A DNA stretch of 64,000 nt from Veillonella parvula (GCF_902810435.1 NZ_LR778174.1:1289501-1353500); one strand, 5' to 3'. Counted from the first letter of the stretch, positions 8,354-19,019 are shown. A program made the numbers and translations. The notes: generated by a model from the sequence alone, not told the origin.

Positions 8354-9828
8354 AATTTGCCCTCCTTAGCCATAGTAGCTATTTTCCCTACAATATCTGA
8401 TGTAGAATAGCCTTCTTTAAACGAAAGAACCTCTACATTGTCAACGGACTCCCGTCCGATAATATCTTCGATTTTATAATCTCCGCCCTTAACGAGAGTG
8501 TTAGGACGTAAATATGCTAATAGTTCAGCTGGTGTATCTTCTTCAAATAACACAACCCCATCGATGCATCGCAACGCACTCAACAAGGCCGCTCTATCCT
8601 CTTCACTTACAATTGGCCGCGTTTCCCCTTTTAAGCGTCTAACCGATGTATCAGAGTTCAACCCAATGATAAGGTGGTCACCTAACTGTGCCGCTTCTTG
8701 TAAATACGTGATATGTCCGCGGTGAAGAATGTCAAAACAACCATTGGTGAACACTACTGTCTCACCTTTGCTTTGCCATTGTGAAACGAGTTCTTTCATT
8801 TCTTCCTTTGTATATAATGGTTTAGATTGAATACTATGTTTATAGGAATGCCATAAGTCTAATAGCTCAGAACGATGTATTGGATACGTACCAACCTTAG
8901 ATACTACGATACCCGCTGCACCATTGGCGATATGCAAGGCTAAACGCATCGATAAACCACTTGCAAGACAGGTCATCATCATGGATACAACGGTATCTCC
9001 TGCACCACTTACATCGAATACCTCTTGTTGAGTAGCAGGATTATGCCATGTACGGCCATCCTTTGCAATAACCGTAATCCCTTTTGCAGAGCGCGTAGCT
9101 ACAATATAATCTAAATCTACAGTAGCGAGTACAGACTTAGCAGCCTCTACGATAGTAGCATCATCATTTTCTAATTTACGGCCTACACATTCACCGAGTT
9201 CTTTTACATTCGGTGTAATACATGTAGCACCATTATATTTAGACCAGTCTGCACCCTTAGGATCTACGATTGTTTGCACACCATATTCCTTAGCCAAACT
9301 AAAGATTGTCTTCAACAAGGTAGGTGTACAAACGCCTTTACCATAGTCGGATACGACAATACCATCGATACCAACTTTACATAGATTTTCGAGCCAACTA
9401 GCTAGTTGTTGCTCTTCTTGGTACGTCAGATCTGTAATCGTTTCAAAATCAAGACGCATCATCTGTTGACGATCACCTAAGATGCGCATCTTAGTAATAG
9501 TAGAACGGTCATCACTAGTGATTAAACCAGTCGTATCGATTTTATCAGTATCAAGTAAATTTTTTAATAAATGGCCATGGTCGTCATTACCTGCTAGTGC
9601 ACCAAGGTATACCTTACAGTCTAAATTAGACAGATTAGATGCAACATTACCAGCTCCACCAAGGACCTCTTTCATCTTGGACACGCGGTTTACAGGAACC
9701 GGTGCTTCTGGAGAAATACGACTTACATCACCAAAAACATAACGATCTACCATTACATCGCCTACAACGGCAATCTTCAAGTTTGGCAGTTGCTTTGTTA
9801 AAAATTGATTAATGGTAGTATTTATCAT
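8350..9828 (-). CDS. hldE: Bifunctional heptose 7-phosphate kinase / heptose 1-phosphate adenylyltransferase
   Basis: About 492 residues with both RfaE domains. The N-terminal PfkB-type kinase (about 1-320) contains VGDVMVDRYVFGDVSRISPE and DVSGAGDTVV, with the catalytic Asp. The C-terminal nucleotidyltransferase contains FTNGCFDILHRGHITYL (HxGH-type) and LKGGDYKIEDIIGRE. It makes D,D-heptose-1,7-bisphosphate and then ADP-D,D-heptose. I place the start at the ATG at 9828, not 30 nt further upstream, because AGGTGG lies 5 nt before it and homologues begin close to this point. It sits between gmhA and hldD in pathway order. Confidence 0.94.
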   Translation of the reverse strand: MINTTINQFLTKQLPNLKIAVVGDVMVDRYVFGDVSRISPEAPVPVNRVSKMKEVLGGAGNVASNLSNLDCKVYLGALAGNDDHGHLLKNLLDTDKIDTTGLITSDDRSTITKMRILGDRQQMMRLDFETITDLTYQEEQQLASWLENLCKVGIDGIVVSDYGKGVCTPTLLKTIFSLAKEYGVQTIVDPKGADWSKYNGATCITPNVKELGECVGRKLENDDATIVEAAKSVLATVDLDYIVATRSAKGITVIAKDGRTWHNPATQQEVFDVSGAGDTVVSMMMTCLASGLSMRLALHIANGAAGIVVSKVGTYPIHRSELLDLWHSYKHSIQSKPLYTKEEMKELVSQWQSKGETVVFTNGCFDILHRGHITYLQEAAQLGDHLIIGLNSDTSVRRLKGETRPIVSEEDRAALLSALRCIDGVVLFEEDTPAELLAYLRPNTLVKGGDYKIEDIIGRESVDNVEVLSFKEGYSTSDIVGKIATMAKEGKL

Positions 9829-9921
9829 AATCCACCTATTCCTTACCCAAATATACATGTCTTCTTATTTATAATAGCCTTTGTTTGAAATAACATGTAC
9901 CTATATCTAATAACCTAGTGG

Positions 9922-10491
9922 TTAGTAATCTTCTTCAATAATTTCGCATATAATGTGGCCAGCTAAGATATGCATTTCTTGAATGCGCGCTGTCACATTA
10001 CTGGGAATAGCCAGCGTAATATCACATAGTTCGGCTAGTTTGCCGCCCCCTTCACCGGTGAAAGCAATGGTATGCATACCAATAGAACGGGCCATTTCTG
10101 CAGCTTTTACAACATTCTTGGAGTTACCAGAAGTAGAAATACCGATGAGAACATCACCTGTACGGCCTAAGCCCTCTACTTGACGTGCAAAAACAGATTC
10201 AAAATCATAGTCATTCGCAATAGCTGTTAATGCGGATGTATCAGTAGTTAATGCAATGCCTACAAGAGAGCGCCGTTCCTTTTTAAAGCGACAAATCAAT
10301 TCAGCTGCTAAATGTTGAGAGTCCGCCGCAGAGCCACCATTACCACAGAACAAAATTTTATTACCATTTTCTAAAGCCGCTTTACAGCGATATCCGATTT
10401 CTTGAATGGTATCCATATGTTCCATCGTTTTACCAAACACTTCAAGATGCTCTGTAAAACGATCTGCAATGATTGGATTTAAATCAGTCAT
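9922..10491 (-). CDS. gmhA: Sedoheptulose 7-phosphate isomerase (phosphoheptose isomerase)
   Basis: 189-residue SIS-domain protein, the standard GmhA length. Signature segments are [40 protein letters not shown] and [18 protein letters not shown]. The zinc/catalytic residues lie in [15 protein letters not shown] and the C-terminal [12 protein letters not shown]. It catalyses the first step of heptose synthesis, sedoheptulose-7-phosphate to D-glycero-D-manno-heptose-7-phosphate. The ATG overlaps the dipeptidase stop (TAATG) with AAGGAG upstream. It lies 93 nt before hldE in the same direction. Confidence 0.94.
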   Translation of the reverse strand: MTDLNPIIADRFTEHLEVFGKTMEHMDTIQEIGYRCKAALENGNKILFCGNGGSAADSQHLAAELICRFKKERRSLVGIALTTDTSALTAIANDYDFESVFARQVEGLGRTGDVLIGISTSGNSKNVVKAAEMARSIGMHTIAFTGEGGGKLAELCDITLAIPSNVTARIQEMHILAGHIICEIIEEDY

Positions 10492-11417
10492 TATAAAATC
10501 TCCTTTAGTAGTCTATCTGCATTTTTCCAGAATAACTTTTCACACTGTTCCACAGATAAGCCTGCCTCTTTAAATGCATCATAAAGACGACTCATTTGAG
10601 ACATATCTGCAATCTCTGTGTCGGGTGGAATCCCATCAAAATCAGTTCCTAATGCCACTACATCTTCACCGCCCTTGTCGATGAGATATAGACCATGTTT
10701 AACAATATCTTCAATGCGACTAATTGGCGATGTGCCGAGAAAATTCTGTGCAAAATTAAGTCCTATAATACCTCCCTTATTAGCGATAAGTCTAATAAGA
10801 TTATCTGGCAAATTTCGCGTATGAGACCGTAATTCCCGTGCATTTGAATGAGATGCTATAAAAGGAACATCTAAAATATCTCCTAGTTGCTCTGTACCAG
10901 CATCGTTAAGATGAGAGCAATCAACAATTATCCCTAACTCTTGCATAGCTTCTACAAATTCAACACCTTTAGATGTTAATTTCTTATGTTGCTCACCACA
11001 ATGTGGCTCGCCAAGTCCATTTGGATAGTTCCATGTTAGCGTTATAAGTCTGACTCCATCTTGGTAAGCTTGGTTAAGTTTATTTAAATCGCCACCTAGT
11101 ACGCCACCTTCCTCAATAGACATAAGTGCCCCAATCTTACCAGTCTTGTATACAGACTCTACATCTTGATAAGAGAGCACATGTTGTATGTGCTCTCCAT
11201 AGTGATGAATTTGTGATACACACAAATTACGCATCTCTTCATAGCGGCCATAAGGGTCATTCGTCTCACCCATATTAATAAAGAGTGCAAAGTCTTGTAT
11301 CTTGCTATGAGCCTTTTGTAATTTTTCTATATCGATTTTCCAAGTATTGCGATATAAATCACCACTATCAGGATGATCTAGCAATTGCATCATCGTATCA
11401 CAATGTAAATCTATCAT
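10491..11417 (-). CDS. Membrane dipeptidase (M19 family)
   Basis: 308-residue amidohydrolase-fold dipeptidase. Zinc ligands appear in IDLHCDTMM (His-x-Asp), the bridging Glu in LMSIEEGG, and later His residues in VDCSHLND and [28 protein letters not shown] carries the final Asp region. The family hydrolyses dipeptides, including D-residue-containing ones, and may recycle wall peptides. There is no signal peptide, so it is cytoplasmic. It is translationally coupled to gmhA although it has no step in heptose synthesis; shared transcription is the likelier reason for the pairing. A GAGG ribosome site is present. Confidence 0.88.
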   Translation of the reverse strand: MIDLHCDTMMQLLDHPDSGDLYRNTWKIDIEKLQKAHSKIQDFALFINMGETNDPYGRYEEMRNLCVSQIHHYGEHIQHVLSYQDVESVYKTGKIGALMSIEEGGVLGGDLNKLNQAYQDGVRLITLTWNYPNGLGEPHCGEQHKKLTSKGVEFVEAMQELGIIVDCSHLNDAGTEQLGDILDVPFIASHSNARELRSHTRNLPDNLIRLIANKGGIIGLNFAQNFLGTSPISRIEDIVKHGLYLIDKGGEDVVALGTDFDGIPPDTEIADMSQMSRLYDAFKEAGLSVEQCEKLFWKNADRLLKEIL

Positions 11418-11477
11418 AAAGCCTCACACATTGCTAATTTCAAAACCATGTATAACCAATCAGTAATACAGAATCAA

Positions 11478-11969
11478 TTATTCTTCTACGACAGGTTTGC
11501 GTTTCGGCTTTTTAGCGTCTAACTTCTTCAGAGCTTTTAACTCTTCCATAAAGCTATCAATATTATCAAACTTACGATATACACTAGCAAAACGAACATA
11601 TGCAACTTGATCTATGTCTTTCAGTTGTTGTAACACAAGCTCACCAATGCGATCAGTTGTAACCTCTTGGTTAATTTCATTCCGAATATCACGCTCTACA
11701 TCATTAACTACTTGCTCCATCACAGACATAGGAACTGTACGCTTATCACAAGAGCGCAATAACCCATTCAGTAGCTTACCGCGGTCAAATAATTCACGTC
11801 GTCCATTTTTCTTCAATACCATAAGTGGTACTTCTTCTATAATTTCATAGGTAGTAAAGCGACGGCCACAATTGATACATTCACGGCGACGGCGAATACT
11901 ATTACCTTCATCAGTCGTTCTAGAGTCTGTTACCTTCGTGTCTGTGTGTTGGCAATAAGGACATCTCAT
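11478..11969 (-). CDS. nrdR: Transcriptional repressor NrdR
   Basis: 163 residues with the complete NrdR plan. An N-terminal zinc ribbon (CPYCQH, then CINCGRRF) is followed by an ATP-cone domain (VLKKNGRREL through about residue 140). NrdR senses dATP/ATP and represses ribonucleotide reductase genes by binding tandem NrdR boxes. RRRRECINC is the expected DNA-contact segment. The C-terminus is Lys-rich. It precedes the dipeptidase by 60 nt on the same strand and could head the whole LPS transcription unit. No nrd genes are in the window. Confidence 0.95.
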   Translation of the reverse strand: MRCPYCQHTDTKVTDSRTTDEGNSIRRRRECINCGRRFTTYEIIEEVPLMVLKKNGRRELFDRGKLLNGLLRSCDKRTVPMSVMEQVVNDVERDIRNEINQEVTTDRIGELVLQQLKDIDQVAYVRFASVYRKFDNIDSFMEELKALKKLDAKKPKRKPVVEE

Positions 11970-12065
11970 CTGTTACTACTCCTTTTCTACTAATCATTCT
12001 AAAATAACGCATAATACGCCCATTTTCTCTATATTATATAGTACCATGAAACCCTTGAAAATACA

Positions 12066-12095
12066 AAGAATCCCTAGGATTTCCTAGGGATTCTT
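12066..12095 (-). terminator. Rho-independent terminator of pyc
   Basis: A perfect 14-bp stem (AAGAATCCCTAGGA and its complement) closes on a 2-nt loop, or 13 bp on a tetraloop. It is followed on the minus strand by TTTGTATTTTC. It lies about 70 nt past the pyc stop and before nrdR. Confidence 0.7.
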
Positions 12096-12167
12096 CCATT
12101 ATTCTTCAATTTTTCATTTTATGAAATATTTGAGAAATAATATTTTTAATTTTAAATGATTGTTAGC

Positions 12168-15100
12168 TTATCGTTTTAAAGCATCTTCAATACGAAGCAA
12201 GCAGTCACCAGATTCGATACGGCTACCTTCACGTACAAGGATTTCTTCTACGATACCATCGATAGGAGCTGTGATTGTTGTTTCCATTTTCATCGCTTCT
12301 GTAACAATCAATGGTTCACCTTTAGTTACAGATTGACCATTCTTAACGAGGATCTTAACAACGGAACCAGACAATGTAGCACCTATTTCACCAGGGTTAG
12401 ATTCATCCGCTTTGCGACGAACTACACCAGTTGTCTTAGCATGTTTATCATGAACCTTAATACTACGAGGTTGACCATTAAACTCGAACAATATGATACG
12501 ATTACCATCTTCATCAGGATCAGAAACACCATTCATTTTAATGATAAGTGTTTTACCTTTCTCGATAGTTACTTGGATTTCTTCGCCCCGTTTCATACCA
12601 AAGAAGAATGTCGGCGTATCTAATACAGATACATCGCCAAAGTCTTTAACAAATTTGTTGTAATCTTGGTAAACCTTAGGGTACAAGCAATATGCACTAA
12701 TATCTTCATCAGTTGTTTGGGCTCCCATTTCGCTTAATTCATGACGAATATGTTCAAAGTCTGTTGGTGGTAACACCGCACCAGGACGAACTGTGATTGG
12801 GCGAGCACCTTTCAAGATGATCTTTTGTAATTTTTCAGGGAAGCCTTGATATGGAGTACCAAGACGACCTTCAAAGAATTCAACTACTGACTGAGGGAAA
12901 TCCAATACATCGCCTTTTTCGTAGATATCTTTTTCAGTCAAATTGTTTTGTACCATGTACAATGTCATATCGCCTACAACTTTAGAAGATGGAGTTACTT
13001 TAATGATATCACCAAACATCATATTTACTTGGTGATACATTTTCTTAATGTCAGTCCAACGATCACCAAGTCCTACCATCTTAGCTTGTTGTTGCAAGTT
13101 GGAATATTGACCACCCGGCATTTCATGTTGATATACTTCAGTATTAGGATATGCTTCTGCTTTATCTACACCTTTGTAGTATGGTCGAATGCTACCAAAA
13201 TAATGAGACATTTCTTCCATGTAATCGATGTTCATTTCTGGTTGACGTTCATGACCAGACAATGCATAGTACATGGAGTTCATGCTAGGTTGAGAAGTAC
13301 CATTAGCAAATGCGGAGTATGCTAAGTCGATTACGTCAACACCAGCGTCTACAGCGCGGCCATATGTATAAATAGAGTTACCAGAGCCTTCATGAGTATG
13401 TAAATGAATTGGCACAGAGACAGCATCTTTCAAGGCAGATACCAAATTATAAGAAGCTTGAGGTTTCAAAAGACCAGCCATATCTTTAATGGCAATAATA
13501 TTGGCACCAGCTTTTTCAAGCTCTTTCGCCATATTTACGTAGTAGTCCAAGTTGTATTTTGTACGAGCCCCATCAAGGATATCGCCAGTGTAGCACAATG
13601 CAACTTCAGCTATTTTATTTTGTGCACGCACTTCATCGATAGCAACATGCATATTATCAAGACTATTCAAGCTATCAAATACGCGGAAAACATCAATACC
13701 ATTAGCAGCAGCCCGTTGAATGAATTGACGAACTACGTTGTCTGGATACGATGTGTAACCTACAGCATTAGCACCGCGAAGAAGCATTTGAAGCAATGTA
13801 TTTGGAACTTCGCGACGGAACATGCGCAAACGCTCCCATGGATCTTCATGCAAGAATCGATAAGATACGTCGAATGTAGCCCCGCCCCAACATTCTAAGG
13901 AGAATAAGTTAGGTACACCTTTTGCAGCATGACCTGCTACGCGAGCCATATCAATGGTACGAAGACGTGTAGCAAACAAAGATTGGTGAGCATCACGCCA
14001 TGTGGTATCAGTAAAGAATACTTGTTTTTGTTCAGATAACCATTTACTGAATTTATCTGGTCCAAGTTCATCAAATTTTTGTTTTGTACCAGCTGCAGGA
14101 CTTACATCCAAAGTAGATGGCATTTGAATCGGTTCAAAGTCAGGAACCTCTTGAGCCCCTGCACCAGAATAACCATTAATTGTAACATCAGCAATGTAAC
14201 GTAACAATTTGGTACCACGGTCACGATCTGGTTTTAATTCGAATAATTCAGGATGTTCTTCAATGAAGTTTACATTATAAGAACCACTTTGGAATTCAGG
14301 ATGTTCCAATACATTAATCAAGAAGTGAATATTTGTTTTTACACCACGAATACGGAACTCTTTTAAGCAACGAAGCATTTTACGAATAGTTTCTTCGTTA
14401 TTAGGGCCAAATGCTGTCGCTTTCACAAGCAAAGAGTCATAATAAGGTGTTACAACGGCACCAGTAAATGCATTACCAGAGTCAAGACGGATACCAAAAC
14501 CACCGGAGCTACGGTATGCCAAGATTTTACCGGTATCAGGCATAAAGTTGTTTTTAGGGTCTTCAGTGGTAATACGACATTGGATAGCAGTACCTTTACA
14601 AGGGACTTTATCTTGTTCAGGAATACCTATTTCAGGACTATGTAAGCTAAAGCCTTCAGCGATTCTAATTTGAGCATGAACAATATCAATATCTGTAATC
14701 ATTTCTGTTACAGTATGCTCTACTTGAATACGTGGATTAACTTCGATGAAGTAGAAGCTACCGTCAGCAGTTACCAAAAATTCTACAGTACCTGCATTCA
14801 CATAGCCAACATTTTTCATTATTTTAACGGCAGCATCACATACAGCTTTACGAGTTTCTAAGGACAACGCAAAAGCTGGCGCCATTTCTACAACCTTTTG
14901 GTGACGACGTTGAACAGAGCAATCACGTTCATGTAAATGAACAACATTACCATGTTCATCACCTAAGATTTGAACTTCAATATGTTTAGGTTCTACGATA
15001 AGTTTTTCTACATATACATCATCATCGCCAAATGCAGCTTTCGCTTCAGATTTAGCGCGATCATATGCATCTCGAAGGTCTTCTTTATGATGAACTTCAC

Positions 15101-15614
15101 GCATACCACGACCGCCGCCGCCATTAACGGCTTTAATCATCAATGGGAACCCATGTGTATCAGCAAATTCTTCTAGTTGAGCATAATCTTTTAAAGCCCC
15201 ATCAGAACCTGGGATCATTGGAATTTTTGCTAATTTAGCTTGCTCACGAGCATTTACTTTATCACCAAACATATTCAAATGCTTGATTTTAGGCCCGATA
15301 AAGATAATACCTTCTTCTTCACAACGACGAGCAAAGCCTTCATTTTCAGATAAGAAACCATAACCTGGATGGATAGCATCGATGTCATGTTCTTTTGCAA
15401 TACGGATGATATCTTCTATATCGAGATATGCATCAACTGGTTTTTTACCTTCGCCTACGAGATAGGCTTCGTCAGCTTGGTTACGATGCAAGGATAATGT
15501 ATCCTCTTTAGAATAAATGGCTACAGTTTTAATACCCATTTCATTACATGCACGGAACACGCGGATCGCAATTTCTCCACGGTTGGCAACCAATACGGAT
15601 TTAATTTTTCTCAT
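12168..15614 (-). CDS. pyc: Pyruvate carboxylase
   Basis: Full-length single-chain enzyme (about 1148 aa) that forms oxaloacetate from pyruvate, bicarbonate and ATP. The biotin carboxylase domain (about 1-450) starts SVLVANRGEIAIRVFRA and has the ATP-grasp lid GGGGRGMREV. The carboxyltransferase domain (about 525-800) starts FTDTTWRDAHQSLFATRLRT and holds HTHEGSG metal ligands. The biotin carrier domain at the C-terminus has EAMKMET, whose Lys is biotinylated. I chose the ATG at 15614 because AGGAGG lies 7 nt upstream; a longer reading adds eight residues without a ribosome site. In a lactate-fermenting Veillonella this anaplerotic step feeds the succinate/propionate pathway. It has its own terminator and a 281-nt leader region. 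Confidence 0.96.
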   Translation of the reverse strand: MRKIKSVLVANRGEIAIRVFRACNEMGIKTVAIYSKEDTLSLHRNQADEAYLVGEGKKPVDAYLDIEDIIRIAKEHDIDAIHPGYGFLSENEGFARRCEEEGIIFIGPKIKHLNMFGDKVNAREQAKLAKIPMIPGSDGALKDYAQLEEFADTHGFPLMIKAVNGGGGRGMREVHHKEDLRDAYDRAKSEAKAAFGDDDVYVEKLIVEPKHIEVQILGDEHGNVVHLHERDCSVQRRHQKVVEMAPAFALSLETRKAVCDAAVKIMKNVGYVNAGTVEFLVTADGSFYFIEVNPRIQVEHTVTEMITDIDIVHAQIRIAEGFSLHSPEIGIPEQDKVPCKGTAIQCRITTEDPKNNFMPDTGKILAYRSSGGFGIRLDSGNAFTGAVVTPYYDSLLVKATAFGPNNEETIRKMLRCLKEFRIRGVKTNIHFLINVLEHPEFQSGSYNVNFIEEHPELFELKPDRDRGTKLLRYIADVTINGYSGAGAQEVPDFEPIQMPSTLDVSPAAGTKQKFDELGPDKFSKWLSEQKQVFFTDTTWRDAHQSLFATRLRTIDMARVAGHAAKGVPNLFSLECWGGATFDVSYRFLHEDPWERLRMFRREVPNTLLQMLLRGANAVGYTSYPDNVVRQFIQRAAANGIDVFRVFDSLNSLDNMHVAIDEVRAQNKIAEVALCYTGDILDGARTKYNLDYYVNMAKELEKAGANIIAIKDMAGLLKPQASYNLVSALKDAVSVPIHLHTHEGSGNSIYTYGRAVDAGVDVIDLAYSAFANGTSQPSMNSMYYALSGHERQPEMNIDYMEEMSHYFGSIRPYYKGVDKAEAYPNTEVYQHEMPGGQYSNLQQQAKMVGLGDRWTDIKKMYHQVNMMFGDIIKVTPSSKVVGDMTLYMVQNNLTEKDIYEKGDVLDFPQSVVEFFEGRLGTPYQGFPEKLQKIILKGARPITVRPGAVLPPTDFEHIRHELSEMGAQTTDEDISAYCLYPKVYQDYNKFVKDFGDVSVLDTPTFFFGMKRGEEIQVTIEKGKTLIIKMNGVSDPDEDGNRIILFEFNGQPRSIKVHDKHAKTTGVVRRKADESNPGEIGATLSGSVVKILVKNGQSVTKGEPLIVTEAMKMETTITAPIDGIVEEILVREGSRIESGDCLLRIEDALKR

Positions 15615-15895
15615 GTATTGCCTCCTACTAGCTTCCACAAATATGAACTATCAGCTTTCATTTTTATTAATATATGAATATTTCCTATACTTACAGATAA
15701 ATCAATATTACGGAAGACCTCATCAAAATTTATGATGAGTTTTTATATTCATAATAATATATACTTATTATACAATATTTTCATTATATTTAAAGGATTA
15801 TACCAATTATGAAAGTATAAAATATATTTTTTACTGTTCATTACAAAAAATCATATGTCTTTTAATAATGCACATCGAATTAATTCTTTTTTATA
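15615..15895 (-). promoter_or_regulatory. Long AT-rich upstream region of pyc
   Basis: 281 nt without a gene. It contains several TATAAT-like hexamers on the minus strand, none with a good -35 partner. A 7-bp hairpin, CTCATCA/TGATGAG (15719-15739), lies ahead of pyc and has a T-run on the plus-strand side. The pyc promoter must lie here, but I cannot fix it. No known riboswitch pattern was recognised. Confidence 0.3.
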
Positions 15896-17245
15896 TCATT
15901 TATCACCTAAAAAGTGATTCATTAATCGATTTAATTGCTCTTGATCAGCTGCCCCCATCAATTCTCTTGCAGAATGCATGGCTAAAAGTGGCAAGCCTAC
16001 ATCAACAGTACGCATCGGTAACATAGCTGATGAAATCGAACCTACAGTAGATCCACCTGGAGTATCTGAACGATTTACATAAATCTGATACTGTGCATCC
16101 GCTTCTTCACAAAGACCTTTAACGATAGCAATGGCCTTAGCATCTCCGGCGTAAGATTGGCTACATGCAATCTTGAGGGATAACCCTTTATTAAGTACAG
16201 GAATATTCGTAATATCATTTTTCTCTGGATAGTTTGGATGTAATCCGTGAGCCACATCGGAGGAAATCATAAAACCTTTAGAAATAAAACTGTCCATCTC
16301 TTGATTAGAATATCCTAATGCGTCATAGACGCGTTTAATGAGATTTGGTAATATCATACCCGCCCCACCTTGTTTTGTACGACTGCCCACCTCTTCATTA
16401 TCAAAGAAAATAGCACAGCGAACACCATTGGCATTCATTTTACGTGCCTGAATAATACCAGATAGTACACCAAAGCAAGATGTTAAATTATCTAAACGAG
16501 GTGAGCTAATAAAATCACTTTCCGTACCGAGCACACAACCTAGTTCCGTAGGATATAAAGTCATTTCGTAAGATAATATTTCAGAAGGATCACAATCTAC
16601 TTCATCAGCTAAAAACTTCGTCCACTCATCGTATTGAGTGTCTGATTCTGGAAATAAACTAGGATTATTTCTATTATTTAAAGGCTTTGTAGGATTATCT
16701 TCATTACTTCGTTCCATCATCAATATAGGAAGCATTTCTTTTTGACGATTTAGTTTAATCCCATCATTAACAGAGCGATTCATATGAATTGCTAAATTTG
16801 GAACAATAGCGATAGGCCGTTTTGTATCGACTAGAACAGAATCTACGTCAAAGGCATTTTTCCCTTTTAACACAACCGTACCTGCTGCACCTAATGGACG
16901 GTCAAGCCATGTATTTTCGATAAGACCACCATACATTTCAACATTTAATTTTGTATATCCTTTGACAGAGGTTATAGGGTTTGGTTTAACACGAATAGCA
17001 GGAAAATCTGTATGAGCCGACGCAATACGTAATGTGTGCTCTGGTTTCTTACCTATATGAAAGGCAAATAAGGTGGTGCCAAACACATTAACTACATAAG
17101 ACCCAGAATCTAACTGCCACTCATCTTCTAAACTGAGCTCTGTAAAACCCGAGTCCAATAACATTTGTAAGCTTGTATCTACTGTGTGATACGGAGATGT
17201 ACAAGCGCCAATATACTTTAATAATTGTTCATTATCAAACTTCAT
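15896..17245 (-). CDS. M18 family zinc aminopeptidase (second copy)
   Basis: 449-residue M18 enzyme. Metal-binding motifs are SAHTDFPAIRVKPNP (His78, Asp80), FFDNEEVGSRTKQGG (Glu-Glu), MISSDVAHGLHPNYPEKND and the C-terminal AMHSARELMGAAD. The sequence is closer to the aspartyl-aminopeptidase/ApeB type than the enzyme at 2.3 kb, so the two probably differ in substrate preference. An AGGAGGG ribosome site precedes the ATG. It is flanked by the pyc leader on one side and a strong terminator on the other, so it is likely monocistronic. It is cytosolic, with no signal peptide. Confidence 0.92.
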   Translation of the reverse strand: MKFDNEQLLKYIGACTSPYHTVDTSLQMLLDSGFTELSLEDEWQLDSGSYVVNVFGTTLFAFHIGKKPEHTLRIASAHTDFPAIRVKPNPITSVKGYTKLNVEMYGGLIENTWLDRPLGAAGTVVLKGKNAFDVDSVLVDTKRPIAIVPNLAIHMNRSVNDGIKLNRQKEMLPILMMERSNEDNPTKPLNNRNNPSLFPESDTQYDEWTKFLADEVDCDPSEILSYEMTLYPTELGCVLGTESDFISSPRLDNLTSCFGVLSGIIQARKMNANGVRCAIFFDNEEVGSRTKQGGAGMILPNLIKRVYDALGYSNQEMDSFISKGFMISSDVAHGLHPNYPEKNDITNIPVLNKGLSLKIACSQSYAGDAKAIAIVKGLCEEADAQYQIYVNRSDTPGGSTVGSISSAMLPMRTVDVGLPLLAMHSARELMGAADQEQLNRLMNHFLGDK

Positions 17246-17361
17246 AGATCCCTCCTATGCACAAATTACATAAATTTGTACAATTAGCTTGAATAGTTTA
17301 TTACGTATATTATTCTACAATATTTACATTAATTATCTATTAACTACTCATATTTTATCAT

Positions 17362-17389
17362 AAAAAGCCGCCCCTAACGGGACGGCTTT
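17362..17389 (-). terminator. Rho-independent terminator of the DASS symporter gene
   Basis: GC-rich stem AAAGCCGTCCCG / GGGGCGGCTTT (about 11-12 bp, one wobble) with a 3-nt loop. The minus-strand 3' arm runs into TTTTTA. It lies about 90 nt past the symporter stop. Confidence 0.8.
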
Positions 17390-17477
17390 CACCATACATT
17401 GTAATTTACATTTAACTTTTATCTAAGAAATCCTAAAGTTAAATACATTACACATATAAAATTTATAGTACCTAGTC

Positions 17478-18878
17478 TTACCACATACCAATCAACTTCA
17501 TCCATACAGAACCAAGACCCATAAAGATGATTAAGTTGATTACAGATGTAAAGAAACCGAGTTTCCACCATGTGTTTTGAGGAACATAACCAGTATTGAA
17601 GATTACTGGAGATGGACCTGCTGCATAGTGAGTCAAGGACATACACAAGTTAGAAGTGAATGCAATCATCAATAATGTCAACATTGGTGGTGCACCTGCA
17701 GAGATAGCTATAGCAGAGAACGCTACGAACATTGCAGAAATATGTGCTGTCAAAGATGCAAATACATAATGTGCATACGTGTTAACAAGAACTGCTACAA
17801 CAAAAGCAATTACCCAAGAGCCTTCAGGGATAATACCACCCACTTGAACTGTAGCCCATTTGATAAAGCCTAATTTAGAAAGGAACCCGGCAAAGCCCAT
17901 CAAAGTCCCCATCCAAACCAATGTATCCCAAGCACCTTTTTCACTCTTAACATCATCCCAAATAAGAACACCTGTAGCAAGCAAAATGGAAATACCCAAA
18001 AATGCAACTGTTGTCGCATCAAGTTTTGTGAATTGTGAAGTGGCCCATAATACTAAGGCTAAAATAAATACGCCAAGCATAACCCATTCTTGGAAGCTCA
18101 TTTTACCAAGACCTTTTAACTCTTCACGAATCATTTGTTGCGCTTCGCGAGCGTCTTTAATTTCAGGTGGATATACTTTGTAAATGAAGTACGGCATAAT
18201 AATCAATGCAATGATACCAGGAACAATTGCTGCCATAGCCCAATCCCCCCAAGTAATGCCAATGCCAAAGGATTGAAGTGCTAAAGCCGCCACCAAGGTA
18301 TTACCAGCCATGGATGTTTGGAACATAGCAGATGTAATTGTATTAACTTGATAAATAGATTGCATCAAAAAGGAACCAATTTTGCGAGGACCATTTTGTG
18401 GTTCAGAACCAAAAGCTTTTGCCAAGCTTGTAGTAATTGGCATGATAACGCCACCCACACGAGCTGTGTTAGAAGGTGTTGCGGGAGCCAAAATCAAATC
18501 AGATAAAGCCAATGCGTATGCTAAACGTAATGAACTGCTACCAAAAGCAGAAATCAAGTTATACGCAATACGTTTCCCCAAACCAGTTTTAATAAAGCCA
18601 CGAGAGAATAAGAAAGCGCCTACGATCAACCAGATAGCAGAGTTAGCAAAACCAGAGATGCCTTCGCTAATTTTCAACGTACCTGTCAAAGCAGCCACAG
18701 TAATAACAACGATGGATACGCCACCAATCGGTAATGGCTGAGTAATAAAGCCTACGATAGTAGCTACAAAGATGGCGAATAAATGCCAAGACTGAGGAGT
18801 TAGCCCCTCTGGAGTTGGAATAAACCAAAGGCCTACCCCGAAGGCCGCTGGAATAATCCAGTTTAATAGTTTTTTCAT
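17478..18878 (-). CDS. DASS/SLC13-family sodium:anion (dicarboxylate-type) symporter
   Basis: About 466 residues with roughly a dozen hydrophobic segments. The family signature SNT appears in LAPATPSNTARVGGVIMP near residue 130, and a second inverted-repeat motif lies near TSNLCMSLTHYAAGPSPVIF. DASS carriers bring in C4-dicarboxylates, citrate or sulfate with sodium. For this fermentative organism malate, fumarate or succinate traffic is plausible but inferred. I set the start at the ATG at 18878: AGGAGG lies 7 nt before it and only 1 nt before the alternative ATG at 18884. It is a single-gene unit with its own terminator. Confidence 0.88.
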   Translation of the reverse strand: MKKLLNWIIPAAFGVGLWFIPTPEGLTPQSWHLFAIFVATIVGFITQPLPIGGVSIVVITVAALTGTLKISEGISGFANSAIWLIVGAFLFSRGFIKTGLGKRIAYNLISAFGSSSLRLAYALALSDLILAPATPSNTARVGGVIMPITTSLAKAFGSEPQNGPRKIGSFLMQSIYQVNTITSAMFQTSMAGNTLVAALALQSFGIGITWGDWAMAAIVPGIIALIIMPYFIYKVYPPEIKDAREAQQMIREELKGLGKMSFQEWVMLGVFILALVLWATSQFTKLDATTVAFLGISILLATGVLIWDDVKSEKGAWDTLVWMGTLMGFAGFLSKLGFIKWATVQVGGIIPEGSWVIAFVVAVLVNTYAHYVFASLTAHISAMFVAFSAIAISAGAPPMLTLLMIAFTSNLCMSLTHYAAGPSPVIFNTGYVPQNTWWKLGFFTSVINLIIFMGLGSVWMKLIGMW

Positions 18879-18969
18879 ACACATACCTCCTACATAGGAA
18901 AAAGCTCAAAAAAAATATTTATATCTTCTTATCATAAATATAATATATTTCAAGATAAAAAGATGTGAG

Positions 18970-19003
18970 AAAAAGCTGTGCATCACAAAGTATGCACAGC
19001 TTT
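18970..19003 (-). terminator. Rho-independent terminator of the Mrp gene
   Basis: 12-bp perfect stem AAAGCTGTGCAT/ATGCACAGCTTT with an 8-nt loop. It is followed on the minus strand by TTTTTCTCAC, starting 17 nt after the Mrp stop. Confidence 0.8.
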
Positions 19004-19019
19004 CATTATCATATAAATC

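Noticed and set aside
13404-13898. Long open frame on the plus strand opposite pyc (164 codons), and many similar ones elsewhere
   Set aside because: They lie wholly inside strong minus-strand genes, have no ribosome site and read as low-information antisense sequence.
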